NCBI GenBank assembly: GCA_032718475.1
Contig: JAUCBJ010006945.1
Location: 1 to 37,902, forward strand
DNA: 37,902 nucleotides
Source of the DNA: Nemertoderma westbladi
Taxonomy: Eukaryota > Xenacoelomorpha > Nemertodermatida > Nemertodermatidae
Direction of reading: 5' to 3'
Both the position numbers and the translations under genes were made by a program. How positions within the stretch are numbered: position 1 is the first letter of the stretch; each line of letters opens with the position of its first letter. Positions 1-10,337 of this stretch are shown here, in pieces. The notes beneath the pieces are model-generated. The model made no database searches. It was not told the origin of the DNA and saw only the letters and a program-made list of their open reading frames with translations.

Positions 1-75
1 GCTAAAGGTGATTTATTATCTAGAAGACATCCTAATTTGGCGGGTTAAACTGCCAAAGGTCTGAAAGCGCGAACA
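1..75 (+). repeat. 3' end of an old LTR related to the 19306-31192 element
   Basis: The first 75 bases align with the last ~79 bases of the LTRs at 20536 and 31192. Shared blocks are gctaaaggtg, agaagacat/aaaagacat, ggttaaactgc, aaaggtct and the terminal gcgcgaaca, roughly 80% identical with small gaps. The LTR terminus CA falls at 74-75. The rest of this LTR lies off the left edge, so it cannot be told whether this is a solo LTR, a 3' LTR or a 5' LTR. The following bases (cttatttaatta) also resemble the bases after the 5' LTR at 20541, which leaves open a 5' LTR. Confidence 0.75.
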
Positions 76-202
76 CTTATTTAATTAAGGAACAGCAAAT
101 TAGAAGCCCAGAAATATTTCCATATGCTGAAATGACACCCAAATTGGAAATATGCCACCCCTGGTAGAGTTCCGGTAGCAATATGCAGGTACAGTATAAC
201 GG

Positions 203-465
203 GTGTTTGAAAAGGGTGGACTGGACACAGAAAACATGGACAACGGACAGACCAATCAGAAACGTATTATTCAAAGCAGTTTGAGGCAATTGGTCTGTCC
301 ACCTTTTTCAAGTTTCGCTTTCTTAGTTACATAATTGGGAATAAGATGTGTGTTTGAAAAAGGTGGACTGGACACATGCACAAAAAACATAGATAATAGT
401 CGGACCAATCAGAAACGTATTAAAGCAATGCTATTTATTAGTGATTGGACTGTCCACCTTTTTCA
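203..465. repeat. Two tandem copies of a palindromic subterminal unit
   Basis: 203-310 and 350-465 each begin gtgtttgaaaa(a/g)ggtggactgg, contain accaatcagaaacgtatt in the middle and close with the inverted form ggactgtccacctttttca or ggtctgtccacctttttca. Each unit can therefore fold on itself. They sit just inside the left end of the foldback element, and a degraded counterpart is at 1238-1373. Confidence 0.7.
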
Positions 466-545
466 TAGGTTTCAATTATCTATCTATAATGGGCATGCTG
501 GAAGCAGCTGCATTAAGAATGCTGCCGGTGTCCTAGGTGTATCTA

Positions 546-567
546 CCCCCCCCCCCCCCCCCCCCCC
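546..567 (+). repeat. Poly-C tract (22 nt)
   Basis: Uninterrupted C run inside the left foldback element. It is one of six G/C homopolymers of 15 nt or more in this otherwise AT-rich window. Confidence 0.95.
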
Positions 568-699
568 GCGCGGATTGCCCCCCTATAGATTTACAGTACC
601 GGTATAATAAATAGTAGGTCTAGCGTACCGTACAGCACTTTAACGTAGATTTGTTGGTTTATTTTCGTGGTTGGGTTAGTTGGTCAGGCCCAAACCCTA

Positions 700-906
700 A
701 TTAAAACTGTCATTAACCCTATACCGGTAACCTTAAAGTCCCGATGCTCTAATTTAAAAAAATTATGTGGAACTTAGGACCCAAAATATTTAAGTGGTTT
801 AAATATTTAAGGGGTTACAATTCGTTACATGACAGTTTTAATTTATTTACCTCCCTCGCTGCGCTCGGTCGTTTAATAACAGATCTCGGGATGGACGGTA
901 AATAAA
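700..906. repeat. Nested short inverted repeats
   Basis: attaaaactgtcat (700-713) is exactly inverted at 829-842, and tttatttacc (842-851) is exactly inverted at 897-906. The second pair encloses cctccctcgctgcgctcgg, which recurs between inverted arms at 4299-4349. These look like tiny hairpin-type insertions in the body of the first foldback element. Confidence 0.6.
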
Positions 907-1382
907 ACATATTATATTTCCCTCATAGCAGCGCAGTACAATAGGTAGGCCTAATTATTATAATTAACTTTATGTAATGAGTTAGAATATTGACGTTCAA
1001 ATATTGATGCTAATGCTGTAAGGCTCAGCTCACAGACTTCGCGTGGCTCGCCCCATGATTGAACTAGGCCTATTTCGACAACTTTGGTTGGCTGGTTGTT
1101 CACAGTAAGTATGGGATAATAATAACATTAATAATCCATAAAAACTTTCTGAAATATTTTGAAAAACGTGGACAGAGCTGCTATAATGTGCAAATCAATC
1201 TGATCGGTCAATTCATTGCCTGTTCTTTCTCAACCCAGTCCACCTTATTCAAATTTGAAAAAGGTGGACAACAAAGCTGAAAAAGGTGGACATGCGGTGT
1301 GACGCAAATTGCCCGTGATTGGTCTGTCCATTGTCCATGTTTTCTGTGTCCAGTCCACCTTTTTCAAACACCCCAGGATAAC

Positions 1383-2000
1383 GGTTTAAAAGGTAGCTGT
1401 ACTTTGAATAATGTTTCTATTTCAATGTACCTGTACACGGTACAGTACCGGTAGCAAAATGCTGAAATAATGTTTCAATTTCAAAGTACCGACTAGTACG
1501 GTACCACAACTAAGGTGTTTGCCAGCTGTTTACCGCCTCCGGCCACTGAAATTTTTGACTGTGTTTGTTATTGTTTCTGTAGTTTCTTTACTCTACATCA
1601 AAATTCAACCAAACATGAACCAAATGACATCACTAAGGGGGGAATAGAATATACTAATAATTGATGACATAATTCATATAATTAATAATTAAGTAAAGCT
1701 AAAAAATGAGGTGTTTTCCTCCTCCAGCAAATTTAGGTATTTCCTAGCGGTAAACACGTGGGTAATACCTACTTTTAGTTTTGTGAATATCATTAGGTAT
1801 ATACCATGTGATTACTGGCAATCATGTCCACCAATCACCTAGTAAACACCTCTATCAAAGACCTACAGTATGTTAGAGGTATTTACCACGCGTTCGCTAT
1901 TCGTGAATGCGGCTTCGGGTGAGTTTTTGGCCAGTAGGTAATACCCAGCTAGTAACTACCTAGCAGAGTAATACCTACTTTTGTGAATACGGCTTCAGGT
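1383..2000. other. Gene-free stretch with dispersed GTGAATACGGCTTC motifs
   Basis: No coding sequence seen. The motif taatacctactttt..gtgaata occurs at ~1770 and ~1970 (the latter followed by cggcttc), with a related ttcgtgaatgcggcttc at ~1900. Inverted relatives (ggtaatacc, ggtatttacc) suggest an eroded small transposable element. The 12-bp satellite starts directly after the last motif. Confidence 0.4.
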
Positions 2001-2573
2001 GTCTGCACCACTGTCTGCACCACTGTCTGCACCAGTGTCTGCACCATTGTCTGCACCGCTGTCTGCACCGCTGTCTGCACCACTGTCTGCACCACTGTCT
2101 GCACCACTGTCTGCACCACTGTCTGCACCACTGTCTGCACCACTGTCTGCACCACTGTCTGCACCACTGTATGCACCACTGTATGCACCACTGTCTGCAC
2201 CACTGTCTGCACCACTGTCTGCACCACTGTCTGCACCACTGTCTGCACCACTGTCTGCACCACTGTCTGCACCACTGTCTGCACCACTGTCTGCACCACT
2301 GTCTGCACCACTGTCTGCACCACTGTCTGCACCACTGTCTGCACCACTGTCTGCACCACTGTCTGCACCACTGTCTGCACCACTGTCTGCACCACTGTCT
2401 GCACCACTGTCTGCACCACTGTCTGCACCACTGTCTGCACCACTGTCTGCACCACTGTCTGCACCACTGTCCGCACCAGTATCTGCACCACTGCCTGCAC
2501 CATATTGTCTGCACCACTGTCTGCACCATAGTGTCTGCACCACTGTCTGCACCAGTGTCTGCACCACTGTCTG
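2001..2573 (+). repeat. 12-bp minisatellite (GTCTGCACCACT)n, about 47 units
   Basis: Nearly perfect 12-bp tandem array. Variants are mostly at the edges (accagt, accgct, two units with gtatgc, two with a 2-nt insertion near 2505 and 2530). Because the period is a multiple of three and contains no stop, all six frames stay open across it; those frames are artefacts. Confidence 0.97.
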
Positions 2574-3189
2574 CTTAACGTTTACACCCCTTGTAATACT
2601 GTAGATTACATTAAAATAATACATTCCCTTCAAAGAACTTAATAAATAATACCCCGCGCAATCCTTAAGGTGGCACACAATAGGCCTACTGCTATACCGG
2701 TACCGGTACCATTATTTATTATTTACCCTGATTTCAGGCTTGTTTAGCTAGTGTCGTTCAAACTACAGGAGCAGGAGGTAGTGCATTGTGCAATAGGCCT
2801 ACCTGCCTACAGCGCCTCTGATAGAGGAATTGCTTTTGGAAGAACAATACTTTTGTTACATTATGTCAACTTAACAGCGTTCTGGTGAATTCCTCGTAAT
2901 GCTGCAAAGTACAGAAGTAGGCCTACTACTACTGACTACCAGACTACTACAGTACTACAGTACTGCAGTTACTACTTTGCAGCGTTGCGGCCTATAGCTG
3001 TATAGGACGGACTGACGGAACGCTGCAAAGTAATCAATGACATGGAAACAACTTCAATTACCGTATTCGAGAATGTATTATTTCCATTTATATTAACTGA
3101 TTACTGGATTAATGCTGTAATGTGTGCTTTTTATTCAATAAAGCAGCACGTGTTTGCATAATGCTGTAATGCGTGCGTCCAGATTGAAG
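2574..3189. other. Gene-free stretch
   Basis: No coding potential, RNA gene or clear element seen. Local simple features only: TACCGGTACC words near 2695 and a short CTACTACAGTACTA-type repeat near 2930-2970. The word gctgcaaagta occurs at ~2901 and ~3023. Confidence 0.4.
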
Positions 3190-3198
3190 TGACAGGAC

Positions 3199-3811
3199 GG
3201 GTGACAGACCGAACGTAATCAGGATCGAATGTAACATACTTTTACGAATCGAACGTAACCTCAATTATGTCTGTATGTTATGTTACATTGGATCCTATAA
3301 CTATGTTACATTCGATCTACAAATTACTAAGCTCGATTGTAACATACATTTATTTCAGTTGTGTTTTGATTTCAGGAGTTAACCGATGAAATGCTTCGTC
3401 TATTTACAGGAAGAAACAGTTTGGTGTTATGGTGAGTACAAAACAAAGACCCAAGACACAATTAAGTGACCTGCAATCTTGTAACATGTCTTAACTTTCG
3501 TTTACTGTTTTGGTTCCCCCAACACGCCTCTATAACCTGCTCCTTTCAGCCTTTAAATAAAAGTAACCTGCATACTGCAGTACTGGCATAATCTTGTAAC
3601 ATCTGTTAACTTTCGTTTATTGTTTTGGTTCCCCCAACACGCCTCAGTAACCTGCTCCTTTAAATTTGTAAATGGCAATGTTACATTCGAGCTTAGTAAT
3701 TTGTAGATCGAATGTAACATAGTTATAGGATCCAATGTAACATAATTGCAGTTACGTTCGATACGAAATAACTATGTTACATTCGATCCTGATTACGTTC
3801 GGTCATGTATC
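3199..3811. mobile_element. Foldback/MULE-like element with perfect 9-bp target duplication
   Basis: Arms 3208-3345 and 3680-3805 are inverted copies built from units such as gatcgaatgtaacata and ggatcctataactatg. TGACAGGAC occurs at 3190-3198 and again at 3812-3820, directly flanking the element: a perfect 9-bp duplication. The outermost ~10 bases of the arms match poorly (gggtgaca versus gatacat), so exact ends are inferred from the duplication. The 330-bp loop carries a ~125-bp internal direct duplication. No coding region. Confidence 0.75.
3473..3670 (+). repeat. Internal direct duplication in the loop of the foldback element
   Basis: aatcttgtaacat..ttaactttcgttta.tgttttggttcccccaacacgcctc..taacctgctccttt is present twice, about 120 bp apart (near 3475 and 3590). 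A shorter relative (ttcgtttattgttttggtt ... gtaacctg) recurs at ~35850 inside the septin intron. Confidence 0.7.
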
Positions 3812-3820
3812 TGACAGGAC

Positions 3821-4298
3821 TAGCTACTGTGTAGGTCTATGTGAATAATCGTGTTTAACGTGTCTGCGTGTAAGACTGTATTCCATACGTAAGACATTGT
3901 ATAGGCTTAGAAAAGGAGCAAAGAAAATATGGCGACAGTGTTCCGTAAAACTGAACGGACAAAGACGGTAACTCAGTCGACAATGGATCAAAGATTTATC
4001 AGATCCACGCAGGAGATAACAACAATAAACTTTAATTAGATAAATATAAATGCTGAAATGTTTAATTAATACTGTGTACCGGTACCTGTTAATAAATTTC
4101 ACTTATTTATATTTGAATTAGTATATACATGATCAGATGATTAAAATGTTTAAATGAGAGTATCCCTAAAATACTTTCTTCACATACGGCAGCGGCAGCA
4201 GTACGGTACCGAACGCTGATAAGTTGACATAATGTAACAAAATTACATATACATCATTGTATGCAAAGGTCACTTTTCCTTCAGCGTTAAAGACCCTT
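3821..4298. other. Gene-free stretch
   Basis: AT-rich sequence with no supported feature. A GGTACCGGTACC-like word is near 4079. Confidence 0.4.
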
Positions 4299-4349
4299 GT
4301 TTATTTATGTAAACCTCCCTCGCTGCGATCGCTCGTTACATAAATAAAC
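4299..4349. repeat. 51-bp hairpin element with perfect 14-bp arms
   Basis: gtttatttatgtaa (4299-4312) is perfectly inverted at 4336-4349. The loop holds cctccctcgctgcgatcgctcg, a variant of the loop between the inverted arms at 842-906. Two copies with diverged arms but similar loops suggest a small dispersed hairpin family. Confidence 0.65.
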
Positions 4350-4380
4350 TCGGATCATAACGAAAGTTAAAATTATTGAA

Positions 4381-4395
4381 GGGGGGGGGGGGGGG
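4381..4395 (+). repeat. Poly-G tract (15 nt)
   Basis: Uninterrupted G run in non-coding sequence. Confidence 0.9.
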
Positions 4396-4670
4396 CTATC
4401 TCAGCTTCATTCCCCTGGGCGCCAGAAGGGCTCGCTACGCCTCTGGCTGTCTGGTTAACGTTCTAAGTATTTTGTATCTAAGCATCTAAGCCGGTATATT
4501 GACCAAATTTCTAAGTGGTTTCCTCTACCGGTAGGTCTGTAGGAAGCGGTAAATTGACCAAAAATACAAAATAGGTGTGTCGCGTGGTTTGTCACGGGAA
4601 CTGGTAAAATGACATTAAAAAAAAATTCAAAATGGAGGCCCCCCAAACAGGAACGTCCAACGTCCCTCAA

Positions 4671-5034
4671 TACACCATGTCCCAGAATATAGTGTCGTAA
4701 TTCAGTGACACCCCCCCCCCCCCCCCCCCTCCTAATTTTTCTACAAATCGTAATGAGATTGCATGAAATTTGAAACAGAGATAGTTTCACCTCCCGACCA
4801 CTGACTGGGTGAGCCAGAATTTTTATTTTTGCTTTCAATCTTTAGCTACAAGCTTTTAAGAAAAGTGTCTCCAGCGATGTTACATCAGTTAGTACACCGC
4901 AGTTATTCTTCAACCTTATAGTGATTTGTAGATACTAGTGGAAAGCTGACCCTGCAGCTGCAAGGATTCCAAATATGTAACACAATTTGAATTTCGTTGA
5001 AAAATAGTTCAAATGTTGCATGGTTTTGCACCTG
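4671..5034 (+). repeat. Dispersed repeat family R, copy 1 (forward)
   Basis: Starts acaccatgtcccagaatat, has a C19 tract at 4711-4729, then tttttgctttcaatctttagctacaag spaced elements, and ends at atgttgcatggttttgca. Copies 2 (5544-5917, inverted) and 3 (9527-9819, forward) share the whole architecture. No open frame is conserved among copies, so it is a non-coding transposable element or part of one. Confidence 0.8.
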
Positions 5035-5214
5035 CGCGAGGCTATTATATTATATTTAATAAATGCATCATAATCTGGAATATTTTGTTTATCCAAATAG
5101 GTAGCTGGGCAACAATGCATTACATCTTCATCATCGCACTATTACATACGGTAGCTATTCATACATTTAAAAGGTGTTCCAGAATATGGTTTATTTATTA
5201 AATAGGCCTATAAT

Positions 5215-5340
5215 AAAATGGGGTAACAGACGTTTCGGTCTAAGACGTTTTGGGCCTAGGACGTTTCGGCCCCAATGAATGAAATACAAGGATTTGCTTG
5301 TCGGACGTTTTGGCCCAAAGATTCACTTTACTCCCTTAAA
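5215..5340. repeat. GACGTTTTGGCC-type short repeats
   Basis: Units agacgtttcggtc, agacgttttgggcc, ggacgtttcggcccc and ggacgttttggccc lie between the two inverted R copies. They resemble in design the GGACAATTCGGTCCC units of the foldback element at 12909-14106, so this could be the surviving end of another foldback element. Confidence 0.5.
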
Positions 5341-5543
5341 TAAGCTATTAATAATAAGTTATTCAATATATTTGTTTTGTAGTTGTTACGTTCGTTACAA
5401 TAGGAGTTGTCAGTAGGAACTGCTCCGACACTTTCGTCAAGATCGAAGTTCTACATTATATTTATAAATAATAACTAATGTAATATTATTCTTATTATTA
5501 TTTGCAAAACTAATTAAATTAATTATATTTATTAAATTATTAT
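5341..5543. other. AT-rich gene-free stretch
   Basis: TAA/ATT-rich sequence between the short repeats and the inverted R copy; nothing recognisable. Confidence 0.4.
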
Positions 5544-5917
5544 GTGCAAAAACCATGCAACTTTTGAACGCTCATATCTCAGCTATTTTTCAACGAAATT
5601 CAAATTGTGTTATATATTTGGAATCCTTGCATGGCCAGCTTTCTAACAAAACCAACAAACAGCTATAAGGTAGAAGAATAACTGCGGTGTAACTGGTGCA
5701 ATATCGAGGGAGACACTTTTTTTTTAAACGCTTTAGCTAAAGATTAAAAGCAAAAATAAAAATTCTGGCTCACCCAGTCAGTGGTCGGGAAGTGTCACTC
5801 TCTGTTTCAAATTTAATGCAATCTCATTAGATTTGTAGAAAATTAGTGGGGGGGGGGGGGGGGGGGGGTGTCACTGAATTACCTGAATTACGATACTATA
5901 TTCTGGAACATGGTGTA
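5544..5917 (-). repeat. Dispersed repeat family R, copy 2 (inverted)
   Basis: Reverse-complement relative of 4671-5034, beginning tgcaaaaaccatgcaac and ending catggtgta, with a G21 tract at 5848-5868 where copy 1 has C19. Together with copy 1 it forms a 1.25-kb inverted pair; I found no target duplication around the pair. Its end lies only ~60 bp before the RRM coding block. Confidence 0.8.
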
Positions 5918-5979
5918 ACACAGTACAGGAGTAGTCCTACAGGAATAACGGTAGGCTTTCATTAAAACTTCACAATCAG

Positions 5980-7052
5980 ACAATGCCGAGCCCTGAAAGA
6001 ATATCGGACGCGAGTCGCGAGACGTCCTCGACCTTATGACAATCCCTCCGAACGCGGTAAATCCTCCCACAGAGTGTTCCTAAGCAACCTTCCTTATGAT
6101 CTCCGATGGCCAGACCTCAAAGACATATTCCGGGACAAGGTAGGCGAGGTTGGTCCACGTGAACCTACAGCTGAGCGAAGATGGGAGGACGAACAAAGGG
6201 ATCGGTTGGGTAGAGTTGACAAACGCTGAGGACGTCGAGAAAGCCATCGACGTGCTCAATCGTACTGAGGTTAAAGGCCGGAAGATAATCGTTAGACAAG
6301 AAACGTCTAGGGATCGGGAGCGGTTGCGAGAGACCAGCGAAGATGTTCGTCGGCAACGAATGCCGTACGCCGGGATGGAGCCGACGCTTGGGGGCGGGGG
6401 GATGGGGTTTCCAGGGGGCACTGGAGGCGGAGGGGGGCTCCTAGGGGGCGGGGGGCTAAGCCAAATCGCCATGCTGCTGCAGCCCCATCTCGCGGACGCG
6501 TTGTCCGGCGGCGGGACCAACTGCACGATCTTCGTCGCGAATCTTGAGTACGGCATCGCGTGGCAGAAGCTCAAGGATATCTTCAAGGTGGCTGGTCGGG
6601 TGCGGCGCGTCGATTTGAAGGAGGATAACGCGGGTAAAAGTCGAGGGTGCGGCACCATCGAGTACAGCAACCCGGAAGAGGCGATACGAGCGGTCTCGAT
6701 GTTCCACGGACAAATACTAAACGGGCGGCCCATGTCCGTCCGACTGGACGACATGGGGGGCAGAGGGGAGCGCGATCGATATGCCCCCCCGCGGGGGGAC
6801 CGAGGTAGGCCCCCTCCCCGGGGGGAACTCGATTTCAAGCCGCCCAGAGAGGCCGACTTTATGCCACATCGGCCTCCTCCCATGGATTATATGCCTCGGG
6901 AGGATCCGTTGATGGGTTTGGGTCGGTTGGACAACCCGCTGTTGGGTCAGTTGGCGGGTCTCCTCCAGTTGGCCGCATCCCGCGGTGTCGGGGATGTTTA
7001 CGAGGACCGGAGGGATTACGGTTACCGTGGGGGCCCCAGGTACGGTCGTTAG
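5980..7052 (+). CDS. hnRNP M/MYEF2-like RNA-binding protein, frameshifted
   Basis: Two RNA recognition motifs. RRM1 starts with RVFLSNLPYDLRW (6071 onward; RNP2 VFLSNL) and continues, in another frame, with RNP1 KGIGWVEL. RRM2 has RNP2 IFVANL (from ~6528) and RNP1 RGCGTIEY. A glycine-rich linker joins them and a Pro/Arg/Asp-rich tail ends in RYGR. Block order, PYDNP before RRM1 and the VGEV motif match vertebrate hnRNP M and MYEF2, nuclear pre-mRNA-binding proteins; these usually have three RRMs, so this is shorter. The frame changes once inside RRM1 near 6150, where one extra base separates VGEV from VHVNL. No in-frame ATG exists upstream; either an acceptor (caatcag, to 5979) precedes an exon or the ATG at 5983 is used with a second 1-nt shift near 6030. 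Intronless and GC-rich, so a retrocopy or single large exon; sequencing error is also possible. Confidence 0.8.
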
Positions 7053-8840
7053 GAAGCCATCGTATCTCTCTGTCCAGCGATTTATTCTTTACTTACTGCA
7101 ATAGATTTTGATACTGTTAGATATTTGTTTGCAACAACAGCTCAACGCATTGCAACGGGAGTTTCCTTACCGGGTAGTTCACTCAACGGCTCAAATTCGA
7201 TTTGTATTCTCTCAGTTTGGCTTCATCAGTTCATCGCGTTGTATTTTATTCGTTTTTTTTTTTATCGAATTGATCCCTTTATAAATTAATTCTTTATGGT
7301 TGAAAAACTGGACTTAATTCATTTAAGTCGAATTGGTTTCGGATTGTCAAACTGGTTCATTTGGTCGATTCTGGTTGAAACATTTGGTTTTAATTCTACC
7401 AAATGTTTGCTCAGGGTCTATTTATTCACACAGAATTATTTTGATTGGTTGAATTTATCTCCCTGTATGTTCTATTCGCGGAATTTATGTATATCTATTT
7501 CATCGGAGTCTATGATATATATTTTTTAGTTCACGAAACTATATTATAAGTTGAATGTTTACGATATATTGTATAAACTATTGGTCTTTTGGTTTGGCCT
7601 ACTATTCGTTTTCTACGTACCATTTCTCTCGTGGTCTACCATCTACAGACTCATGACTTGTAGTCCCGTGGTCCGTCTATCTTCTTTTACGCTCTGGTAT
7701 ATCTACCGTAAGTAATTATCTTTCTATTTAAGTACTGGCCTACCTAAACGGGTTCCAATCGCAAAATATTCCATATTTGATTGGACTTGGGGCTCCAAAA
7801 CCCCAGTAATAGTTATCAGGCTGTTGTTCATAGGTTCATAGCTTATTATAATTCACTGATTAATTAATTCGGAAAGATTTGATTGAATTATTAAATTTAT
7901 TTGAACATAACTATTATCCCATGATTCTTCCCTCCATTGTATCTCACTGCTCTAATGTTAACAATAATTATTCTGGCTGCCTTTCTATATTCTGAGGTTC
8001 TTATAGTTCAATGTTGTTGGATCGTCGGTGTTTATTGTCATTCATTTTGGTGTTTATCTTTTTTTTGTTGAATTTTATTCTCTCGTTCTACTGCACTATT
8101 ATATTAAATATATATTTGTAATGATATAAGAATACAACTTCAGTGTATTAACTTTTCGTGAGTCACTTTCACCTTTCGATTAACTTCAGGGTTAGAAGAG
8201 AAAACATTGGGGATTCTCCCGCAGCTTCTTATTGGCTGTTTTATTTTTCAGAAAATTGGGCCATTCAGTGTCGGCAAATACGGAATCTCTATTCCTTCCG
8301 CCTTAATAACAATTCCGGTTAAAATTATTTAATCCACCATCTGAATAATTGGTATCCAATTGACCCGCTTTGAGTTTCCTTTCAAACAACTGGTTCTAGA
8401 TATAGACCTTTATAGTGTTAGACTGACTAATAAGGACTTCAATGCTTTTTGTTACTTATAAAATAAAAAGGATCAGTCTCATTCGCAACATTCTCGACAT
8501 CTACACAGATTTGGCCACTTGATTAATCCTTGCAACAGTATATTTTATTGTCTTTGGTTTTGAGTTAGTTTTAGTGGGCGGTGACCATATTATTTTGTCG
8601 TTTAAAATCACTTTATTCGTTTCTCTACAGTCTACATGTAACTTTTGGTAATAAACTATTTGGCCAAGCGATGTATATACTTACACGACTTAGTATGATG
8701 TTTGTGGACATCAGGGCATTTGATATACTTCGGTTCGGACTCAAACATGTTTGATTACTTAAATTTACAGTTTCGATTCGGATTCGTTTCGTGAACATCT
8801 TCTTTTTTTTGTTTCTAAATAATCAGTTTCATTCAGCTGT
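7053..8840. other. T-rich stretch downstream of the RRM block, no gene seen
   Basis: Plus-strand T-rich, low-complexity sequence with no supported frame. If the RRM block is transcribed this could be 3' UTR or intron. AATAAA-like words occur near 8463 and 8650. No poly-A tail marking a retrocopy end is visible close to the stop codon. Confidence 0.4.
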
Positions 8841-8861
8841 AGTTACTGATCCAGTGGCCCC

Positions 8862-8939
8862 CCTGGACACATCGTCTCCGAACGGATGTTAGACCAACTG
8901 ATACACAACAACCCCGACAAATGCGATCCAGGTAATGGG
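8862..8939 (+). CDS. Candidate small internal exon
   Basis: An open segment reads GHIVSERMLDQLIHNNPDK in one frame, has markedly higher GC than its surroundings, follows acceptor-like sites (ttcattcag at 8838, gatccag near 8860) and ends at a strong donor, ATGG|gtaagtga. It lies 1.8 kb downstream of the RRM block on the same strand and might be a further exon of the same gene or of an unrelated one. I do not recognise the peptide. Start is uncertain because two acceptors are possible and an in-frame TGA excludes the earlier one in this phase. Confidence 0.35.
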
Positions 8940-8940
8940 T

Positions 8941-9526
8941 AAGTGATTACATTGTTCAGTTTGATTAGAAAATGGGAAGATTATGTAACTAGGTACCAAA
9001 TGTAGAACTTTTATATGGCACTGGCAGTTGAGAATCCAATAATATCGGTATGAGCATGAGTTATGGTACAGCATATACATTGATGATACAGCATGAGTTA
9101 GGCCCGTTACGTGGTACACCATTTACTTACGTTAATTTCCCTAAATCGGATCAAACATTTGCTTTGGTTTTTAGTAGGCTGCGAAAATTTATCAGATCTG
9201 TGGTTGTTCTGATGCGTACGAGCTACATACACAGGGTTGTCACTCACCTGGAATAGTCAGGTAATTTAATTTTTCTTGAAATGTCGAGGGAATGTGATAT
9301 TATACATGTGGCAACCCTGATACAGTTATATAGCTAATTTATAGTAGGGATAAGATGATTGCGTCTAATTTCGCCTGGAGATGGATGAATTTTGAGTCAC
9401 AAACTATCTGAATCAATTAGACCAACTTCTTTGAAGTTGAAATTTAATGCTTATTTTTATACATATTTCCATTTTCGGGTAAATTTAGGCTTACAATGCT
9501 ACATACTTCAAGTCGTAATCTTACAT
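8941..9526. other. Gene-free stretch
   Basis: Nothing supported; short open frames are unconvincing. Confidence 0.4.
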
Positions 9527-9819
9527 TTACACCATGTCCCAGAATATAGTGTCGTTATTCTGGTACATGCCCCCCCCCCCCCCCCCCCCCCCCATTGAAT
9601 GAAATTTGAAACAGATAGCTTCACCCCTTATTTTTGCTTTCAATCTTTAGCTACAAGTGTTTAAAAAGTGTCTAAGTCGATATTGCACCAGTCGTACAGC
9701 AGTTATTCCTAAACCTTATAACGATTCGTCCGTGCAAGGATTCCAAATATGTAACACGATCTGAATTTCGTTGAAAACTACCTGAGATATGACCTTTCAA
9801 ATGTTGCATGGTTTTGCAT
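9527..9819 (+). repeat. Dispersed repeat family R, copy 3 (forward)
   Basis: Same order of blocks as copy 1: acaccatgtcccagaatatagtgtcgt, a C24 tract (9570-9593), tttttgctttcaatctttag, and the ending atgttgcatggttttgcat. It is ~70 bp shorter through internal deletions. An independent copy with its own long C tract shows that the tract is a feature of the family. Confidence 0.8.
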
Positions 9820-10337
9820 CTATTGTATTCTATAAGGGGAGAGCAGGGAGGGTTAAAAAATGAGGAGGGGTGAATCAGTGTAATTTAAAGGAGAACGCTT
9901 GGGTTGGGGGGCGTTTCCATGGATACACCATTTAGAGAGACAATTAAAAACTGTACCTACTGTTTTATTTAGTCCACCTCTAGGCTACATGCTGTTTGGC
10001 TATGAAGGAAAGTATACTTTTGCCACATGTTTTCTAGAACTGATACCTCTATTTTGGATCCCTCCCATTAGTTAATTTGACAATTCTCCAATAAATGTGA
10101 ATACTGTGATAATATACTTTTCTGGGGGATAAATTATTCTGCTTAAAAATTAGGTATGGATGATTATTGATTGCGTCACTTGTCTGCTCTTTTCGTACAC
10201 AATGCATTTTTCAAAAAATAGTAGTGCGAGAGGCTTGAATCAATGGAGGGGTAGGAGGGTTGAACCACTTCGGATGGATGGGTAGGATGGTTGAAACACT
10301 TTCCTATTATTGGTTGTTTTGTATAAATATTTATCTA
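9820..10337. other. Gene-free stretch
   Basis: Non-coding; two similar phrases near 10246 and 10275 (ggtaggagggttgaa, ggtaggatggttgaa) form a ~30-bp direct repeat. Confidence 0.4.

Larger units (their letters stand above)
201..1373. mobile_element. Foldback/MULE-like non-autonomous DNA element with 9-bp target duplication
   Basis: The terminal ~60 bp are inverted: 201-260 begins gggtgtttgaaaa, and the reverse complement of 1316-1373 gives the same sequence with about two differences. Immediately outside lie CAGTATAAC (192-200) and CAGGATAAC (1374-1382), a 9-bp direct repeat with one mismatch, as expected for target-site duplication. Nine-base duplications are typical of the Mutator (MULE) superfamily; assignment is inference since no transposase is present. 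The arms contain extra partial copies of the terminal unit (203-310, 350-465, 1238-1290). The interior is non-coding, has a C22 tract and smaller nested inverted repeats. Confidence 0.75.

Noticed and set aside
1949-2678. Six overlapping open frames of 135-227 codons on both strands
   Set aside because: They are translations of a 12-bp tandem repeat lacking stop codons; no conserved protein features.
6080-6883. 267-codon minus-strand frame, Pro/Ser-rich
   Set aside because: Antisense of the Gly-rich and RRM-coding sequence; the plus strand has clear RRM motifs.
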